A stretch of DNA of 64,000 bases from assembly GCA_904393115.1 (NCBI GenBank), contig CAJFMX010000001.1, positions 1 through 64,000 on the forward strand, written 5' to 3'. The stretch comes from an uncultured Clostridia bacterium. GTDB lineage: Bacteria > Bacillota > Clostridia > Christensenellales > UBA1750. A program made the position numbers and the translations under genes. The notes beneath the pieces were generated by a model, which was given only the letters and a program-made list of their open reading frames with translations, ran no database searches and was not told the origin of the DNA. Positions 59,765 through 64,000 of this stretch are shown here, in pieces (the stretch's first letter is position 1; the number at the start of each line of letters is the position of its first letter).

Positions 59765-60574
59765 ATGCAGATCACAAAGCAAACCAAGGCCAATCTGGAC
59801 ATCTTCCAGCGCAGGAAGATCACCTATACGCTCGTCTTCCTCGTGCTGATCGCGGTGTTTGCGGGCGCGTCCCTCGTCTCGGAGTTCAACCTCCTGGACG
59901 GGGTGGCCTCCTTCCCCGCGGCGATGCAGTGGATCATCTCCAACCTGATCCCGGACGCCGAGGCCATCGAGCGCATCCCCAAGATCCTCTCGGAGCTGAT
60001 GGAGACGGCGCTCGTCTCCGTGGCGGTGACGGTGGTCGCGGCGGTGCTGGCCTTCTTCTTCAGCCTTCTGGGCTCCAACATCACGCGCGTCAACCGGGTG
60101 GTCAAGCGCGTCGTGCGCATCGTGGCGGCGTTTTTCCGCAACGTGCCGGACGTGGTCTGGGCGATGCTGCTGATGTTCTCCTTTGGACAGAACATCCTGA
60201 CCGGGTTCTTCGCGCTGTTCTTCACGACCTTCGGCCTGCTCACGCGCGCCTTCATCGAGACCATCGACGAGGTCAGCTCCGGCTGCGTCGAGGCCCTGGA
60301 CGCCACGGGCGCCAACTTCCTGCAGAAGGTCTTCCAGGGAATCCTGCCCTCGTCCATGCCGGGCGTCATCACCTGGGTGCTCTACATGATCGAGACCAAC
60401 ATCCGCTCCTCGACGCTCATCGGCATCCTGACGGCAACGGGCATCGGCTATCTGTTCGACCTCTACTATAAGCGCCTGGACTTCGCCTCGGCAAGCCTTG
60501 TGGTGCTCTCCATCGTGGTGCTGGTCCTCGTCATCGAGACCGTCTCCAACAAGGTAAGGAAGGTGATCCTGTAA
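59765..60574 (+). CDS. phnE: Phosphonate ABC transporter permease, first copy
   Basis: 269 residues with about six membrane segments. The EAA-type coupling loop is the region SSGCVEALDATGANFLQKVFQGILPSS. It ends by sharing a base with the next start (TAATG). Starts five bases after phnC. Confidence 0.93.
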   Translation: MQITKQTKANLDIFQRRKITYTLVFLVLIAVFAGASLVSEFNLLDGVASFPAAMQWIISNLIPDAEAIERIPKILSELMETALVSVAVTVVAAVLAFFFSLLGSNITRVNRVVKRVVRIVAAFFRNVPDVVWAMLLMFSFGQNILTGFFALFFTTFGLLTRAFIETIDEVSSGCVEALDATGANFLQKVFQGILPSSMPGVITWVLYMIETNIRSSTLIGILTATGIGYLFDLYYKRLDFASASLVVLSIVVLVLVIETVSNKVRKVIL

Positions 60575-61464
60575 TGAACGAAACCGTAGCCATCCCCGCG
60601 GGCAAGCCCTCGGAACCCGGGCGCGGGGAGCGGGAGGCCGTCGAGCGGAACATCGTGCGGACCCACTCGGGCAAGATCAAGATCAAGGGCCGCAACCGGA
60701 GCCAGACGGCCATCACCGCCCTGTGCCTGGTTCTGCTGGGCATCACCGCCGTGGCCTTTGCCACCTTTGACACCGGCAGCATCGACTTTGGCCAGGCCGT
60801 GCTCGACACGCTGCACAACATCCGCACTGTCTTCCTCGAGCCGGAGCTCGTGCGCGACACGGTGGGCGGCGTGCTCTACCAGCTGCTTGTGACCTTCTGC
60901 CTGGGCATTCTCTCCACCATCATCGGCGCGGTGCTGGCCTTCTTCTGTTCGCTGCTGTGCGCGCGCAACATCGCTCATCCCGCGTGCGTGAACGCCGTAA
61001 AGAGCGTCGTGGCGGTCGTGCGCGCGGTGCCGACGGTCCTGTGGGTGCTGATCTTCGCCGTCTCGGCGGGGCTGGGCAGCGTCGCGGCGGTCGTGGGCCT
61101 GACCTTCCACAGCTTCGCGTACCTGACGAAGGCGTATGCCGAATCCATCGAGGAGATGGACCCCGGCGTCATCGAGGCCCTGCGCGCCAACGGCGCGAGC
61201 TACTGGCAGATCGTCTGTCAGGCGATCGTGCCCACGACCATCACCTCCATGATCGCCTGGACCTTCATGCGCTTTGAGATCAACTTTGCCAACGCCGTGG
61301 CCATGGGCGCGGCGGCCGGCGCGGGCGGCATCGGCTTCAACCTCTTCATGGCGGGCAGCTTCTACTTTGACCTGCACGAGATGGGGATGCTGACCTACAT
61401 CGTCGTCATCGCCGTGGTTCTGCTGGAGATGCTCTCCACCAAGATCAAGGCCAAGGTCCGCTAA
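60574..61464 (+). CDS. phnE: Phosphonate ABC transporter permease, second copy
   Basis: 296 residues with a longer N-terminal cytoplasmic extension (~45 residues, charged) than the first copy. The coupling loop is EMDPGVIEALRANGASYWQIVCQAIVP. Together with the first copy it probably makes a heterodimeric channel, as in other Firmicute phn operons with paired phnE genes. The N-terminal extension is shorter if a later start is used, but the first ATG overlaps the upstream stop. Confidence 0.93.
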   Translation: MNETVAIPAGKPSEPGRGEREAVERNIVRTHSGKIKIKGRNRSQTAITALCLVLLGITAVAFATFDTGSIDFGQAVLDTLHNIRTVFLEPELVRDTVGGVLYQLLVTFCLGILSTIIGAVLAFFCSLLCARNIAHPACVNAVKSVVAVVRAVPTVLWVLIFAVSAGLGSVAAVVGLTFHSFAYLTKAYAESIEEMDPGVIEALRANGASYWQIVCQAIVPTTITSMIAWTFMRFEINFANAVAMGAAAGAGGIGFNLFMAGSFYFDLHEMGMLTYIVVIAVVLLEMLSTKIKAKVR

Positions 61465-61524
61465 AAAAGGGGAGCGGCGCGCCGCGCCCCAGCGATGGAA
61501 ACCAACACAAAGCGAGGAAAACCT

Positions 61525-61950
61525 ATGGAAAAAAGACGCATTTCGAGGATTTTGGCCAGGGCCGACGGGGCGGCCGTCAAGCGCCTGGCCGACGAGATCA
61601 AAGCCGTGCAGTCGCCCGTCATCGTCAAGGCCCCGGAAAAGTCCCTGGCCATGATCCGGATGCGGGAGCCGGTCCAGGAGAGTCTGTTCTACCTGGGGGA
61701 AGTCATCGTCTGCGAAGCGATCGTGGACCTTGCGGGAAAAAAGGGCGTCGCGGTCCTGATGGGCGACGACTTTGACAAGGTGCTCGACATGGCGGTCATC
61801 GACGCGGCCTGCAACGCCGGCGTCTTCGCCCGCTACGACGAGCTGGAACGGCTCGAGCGCGAGCAGAAGATTCAACTCGAAAAGGAGCGCGCCATGTTCC
61901 TGAAGACCATGGTCAGCTTCCACTCCATGGATTCGGAGGTGGCCCCGTGA
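61525..61950 (+). CDS. phnG: C-P lyase subunit PhnG
   Basis: 141 residues. Part of the PhnGHIJ core that attaches and breaks the carbon-phosphorus bond. The family sequence FYLGEVIVCEAIVDLAGKKGVAVLMGDDFDKVLDMAVIDAAC is clear (only part given). The start at 61525 follows GAGG; an ATG at 61495 without good similarity is an alternative. Its stop overlaps the GTG of phnH. Confidence 0.9.
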   Translation: MEKRRISRILARADGAAVKRLADEIKAVQSPVIVKAPEKSLAMIRMREPVQESLFYLGEVIVCEAIVDLAGKKGVAVLMGDDFDKVLDMAVIDAACNAGVFARYDELERLEREQKIQLEKERAMFLKTMVSFHSMDSEVAP

Positions 61951-62522
61951 AGCAGCTGCACACATTCGACGAGGTTTTCGATTCCCAGAAGGTGTTCCGC
62001 AAGGCGCTGGAGGTCCTCTCCAACCCCGGAAGAACCCTCTCCATCGCCGGGCAGAGCGAGAAGCTCTACGGCCAGCAGCCGGGCCTGCTGGCCCTGGCCA
62101 TGACGCTGCTGGACGCCTCGGTGTCCTTCTGCGCGCCGGACGACGCGGAGCTGACCGAGCAGATTCTCCTGCACACGCACGCCGCGCCCGTGGACGCGCA
62201 GGAAGCGGACTTCCTCTTCTGCACGCGCGCGCAGAACCTGGGCGCCTGCATCGAGGCCGCCAAGTGCGGCACGCTCGCCGATCCCCACACGGGCGCGACG
62301 ATCCTCGTCCGCGTGCCGCAGGAGGAGAGCGTCCGCGTGCGGCTGAGCGGCCCGGGCGTGGACGGCGCGCTCGAAACCGAGGTGCCCCGCGACGTGCTCG
62401 CAGCCATTCGGACGCGGAACGCGCAGGCGTACGAGTATCCCCAGGGCGTGGACTTCTTCTTTCTCCTGCCCGGGGACGCGATCCTCGCCATCCCAAGACT
62501 TGTCAGAATGGAGGAAGTGTAA
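61947..62522 (+). CDS. phnH: C-P lyase subunit PhnH
   Basis: 191 residues from a GTG that overlaps the phnG stop. DEVFDSQKVFRKALEVLSNPG at the start and GVDFFFLLPGDAILAIPR near the end are PhnH signatures; the fold is related to PLP transferases but has no lysine role. It is a scaffold of the C-P lyase core complex. Confidence 0.92.
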   Translation: MKQLHTFDEVFDSQKVFRKALEVLSNPGRTLSIAGQSEKLYGQQPGLLALAMTLLDASVSFCAPDDAELTEQILLHTHAAPVDAQEADFLFCTRAQNLGACIEAAKCGTLADPHTGATILVRVPQEESVRVRLSGPGVDGALETEVPRDVLAAIRTRNAQAYEYPQGVDFFFLLPGDAILAIPRLVRMEEV

Positions 62523-63583
62523 TGGCCTATGTAGCGGTATCCGGCGGCGAAGAGGCGATCGAGGCCAGCATCGCGCTCTTAAACTACTATCGGAGCGGCA
62601 CGGATAAGGACCTGGACCTCGAGGTGATCGAGGAGAAGATGAGCCTGCTCGTCGACCGCGTGATGAGCGAGGCGGGCCTCTACTCCAAGCGGTACGCGGC
62701 CCTGGCTCTCAAGCAGTGCGAGGGCTCCTCGGACGAGGCCGTGTTCCTGCTGCGCGCCTATCGCTCCACCCTCAAGCGCAGCTACGACACGCGCGTCGTC
62801 AACACGCAGGACATGCGCATTGCCCGCCGCATTTCCGCGGCGTTTAAGGACATCCCCGGCGGCCAGGTTCTCGGCGCGACCTATGACTATACCCACCGCC
62901 TGATGAACTTTTCCCTGGAGACGGAGGATGCCCCCGCCCTGCAGAAGAAGATGCGCGACCTCGTGCAGAGCCAGACGCCCGTCGAGGCGCCGGACAGCCC
63001 CCGCGTCTCCGACACCCTCAAGGACGAGGGGCTGATCGACCGCTTCCCGGCGAACGACGAGAAGCCCTTTGACGTCACGCAGAACCTGCTGGAGTTCCCC
63101 GCGCCCCGCAGCGCGCGGCTGCAGACCTTGTCCCGCGCGGACACGGGCTTCATCTCCGGCCTGGCGTATTCCGTGCTGCGCGGCTTTGGCCAGGTGCACC
63201 CCACCGTCGGCGAGCTGCGCGTGGGCGCCGTCGAGCTGGAGGTGCCGTACCTGGAGAACCCGGAGGAGAGCCTGTACATCGGCGACGTGCTGCTGACCGA
63301 GGTCGAGGTCTTCAACGAGGCCGACGACAAGAACCAGCTCAAGCTCTCCTGCGGCTACGGCGCGGTGTTCGGCCGCAACGAGAACAAGGCCATCGCCATG
63401 GCGGTGCTCGACCACGAGCTGAGCACCACCGGCGACTTCCCCACGCAGAACGACGAGTTCGTCCTGATGCACGGCGACAGCCTGGAGATGAACGGCTTCA
63501 TCTCCCACCTGAAGCTGCCGCACTACGTCACCTTCCAGTCCAAGCTGGACGCGGTGCGCAAGACGCGGAGGAAAACGACATGA
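62522..63583 (+). CDS. phnI: C-P lyase subunit PhnI
   Basis: 353 residues. In the characterised pathway PhnI, helped by G, H and L, exchanges the adenine of ATP for the phosphonate. MAYVAVSGGEEAIEASIALL is the classic start, with QLMLQAMAE-like helices and GYGAVFGRNENKAIAMAVLD near the end. The ATG shares a base with the phnH stop. Confidence 0.95.
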   Translation: MAYVAVSGGEEAIEASIALLNYYRSGTDKDLDLEVIEEKMSLLVDRVMSEAGLYSKRYAALALKQCEGSSDEAVFLLRAYRSTLKRSYDTRVVNTQDMRIARRISAAFKDIPGGQVLGATYDYTHRLMNFSLETEDAPALQKKMRDLVQSQTPVEAPDSPRVSDTLKDEGLIDRFPANDEKPFDVTQNLLEFPAPRSARLQTLSRADTGFISGLAYSVLRGFGQVHPTVGELRVGAVELEVPYLENPEESLYIGDVLLTEVEVFNEADDKNQLKLSCGYGAVFGRNENKAIAMAVLDHELSTTGDFPTQNDEFVLMHGDSLEMNGFISHLKLPHYVTFQSKLDAVRKTRRKTT

Positions 63584-64000
63584 TGGACAAACAGAGCATG
63601 GAAAAATATAACTATGCCTTCCTGGACGAGGGCTCCAAGCGCGAGATCCGCAGAAGCGTGCTCAAGGCCGTGGCCATCCCCGGCTACCAGGTGCCCTTCG
63701 GCTCGCGCGAGCTGCCCATCGGCCGCGGCTGGGGCACGGGCGGCATTCAGCTCACCCTCTCGCTGATCGGGCCGGAGGACACCCTCAAGGTCATCGACCA
63801 GGGCAGCGACGAGAGCGTCAACGCCGTCAACATCAAGAAGTTCGTGCGCATGTGCACGGGCGTGCCCGTGACCACCCGCACCCAGGACGCGACCCTCATC
63901 CAGACGCGCCACCGCGTTCCGGAGATCCCCCTGCGCAACGACCAGATCCTCATCCTGCAGGTGCCCCTGCCCGAGCCCCTGCGCGTCGTCGAGCCGCAGG
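63580..64000 (+). CDS. phnJ: C-P lyase radical SAM subunit PhnJ, 5' part (cut by window end)
   Basis: The first 140 codons of phnJ, read by direct translation: MMDKQSMEKYNYAFLDEGSK at the start, then AIPGYQVPFGSRELPIGRGWGTGG and MCTGVPVTTRTQDATLIQTRHRVPE, all close to PhnJ. PhnJ carries out the C-P bond cleavage with a [4Fe-4S] cluster; its cysteines lie beyond the window. The ATG overlaps the phnI stop; an ATG one codon later is an alternative. Confidence 0.93.
   Translation, partial: MMDKQSMEKYNYAFLDEGSKREIRRSVLKAVAIPGYQVPFGSRELPIGRGWGTGGIQLTLSLIGPEDTLKVIDQGSDESVNAVNIKKFVRMCTGVPVTTRTQDATLIQTRHRVPEIPLRNDQILILQVPLPEPLRVVEPQ

Overview
The window looks like a chromosomal segment of a GC-rich, low-inventory-of-mobile-elements Firmicute of class Clostridia (inference). 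Supporting signs are a T-box leader in front of ileS, a CcpA/LacI-type cre site, clean sigma-A promoters (TTGACA-17-TATAAT types), strong AGGAGG ribosome sites, the hpf/secA/prfB neighbourhood, and sporulation- or cell-wall-type genes (GerMN lipoprotein, CwlD-like amidase, SpoVB-like flippase). The code is the standard bacterial one. No prophage, insertion sequence or CRISPR array was seen.

Layout. Positions 1-704 hold tRNA-Ala(GGC), tRNA-Lys(CTT) and three copies of a ~100-bp structured repeat that ends in the tRNA-Ala 3' tail. 824-14979 is a forward block: a GT2-GtrA glycosyltransferase, tldD/tldE, T-box plus long-type ileS, acetyltransferase, RNA-modification enzymes, transglutaminase lipoprotein, nagA, a DedA-like protein and a zinc-ribbon protein. 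RNase P RNA follows (15003-15356). 15426-17539 is on the minus strand: a DUF1989 protein, a twice-frameshifted (Fe-S)-binding gene and a DegV protein. 17680-24868 is a sugar/glycan catabolic operon behind a perfect cre match: mutarotase-like protein, FAD oxidoreductase, acetyl esterase, sugar isomerase, SpoU methyltransferase, Gfo/Idh/MocA dehydrogenase and iron alcohol dehydrogenase. A convergent flippase follows.

26455-28035 is non-coding-rich: a candidate small RNA, a GH113-like glycosidase gene, then six back-to-back inverted repeats and a terminator. After gerMN-type lipoprotein, rdgB and a phosphodiesterase comes a nine-tRNA operon (30341-31233), an ABC-F ATPase and recQ. 35059-39533 is minus-strand (M42 peptidase, hemolysin III family, hpf, large membrane protein). 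39641-51157 carries secA, prfB, tsaD, an intergenic cluster of DnaA-box-like sites, a CwlD-like amidase, rhamnulokinase and rarA.

The last 13 kb holds two accessory operons. The first (51275-55753) joins a solute-binding/von Willebrand A lipoprotein, an XpaC-like protein, a second solute-binding protein and a TelA-family protein, with no permease or transporter ATPase. This is the best candidate in the window for an undescribed system. The second (55853-64000, running off the end) is a phosphonate operon in which a phosphonatase (phnX), an ABC importer (phnD, phnC, two phnE) and C-P lyase genes (phnG, H, I, J) are linked behind a DeoR-family regulator.
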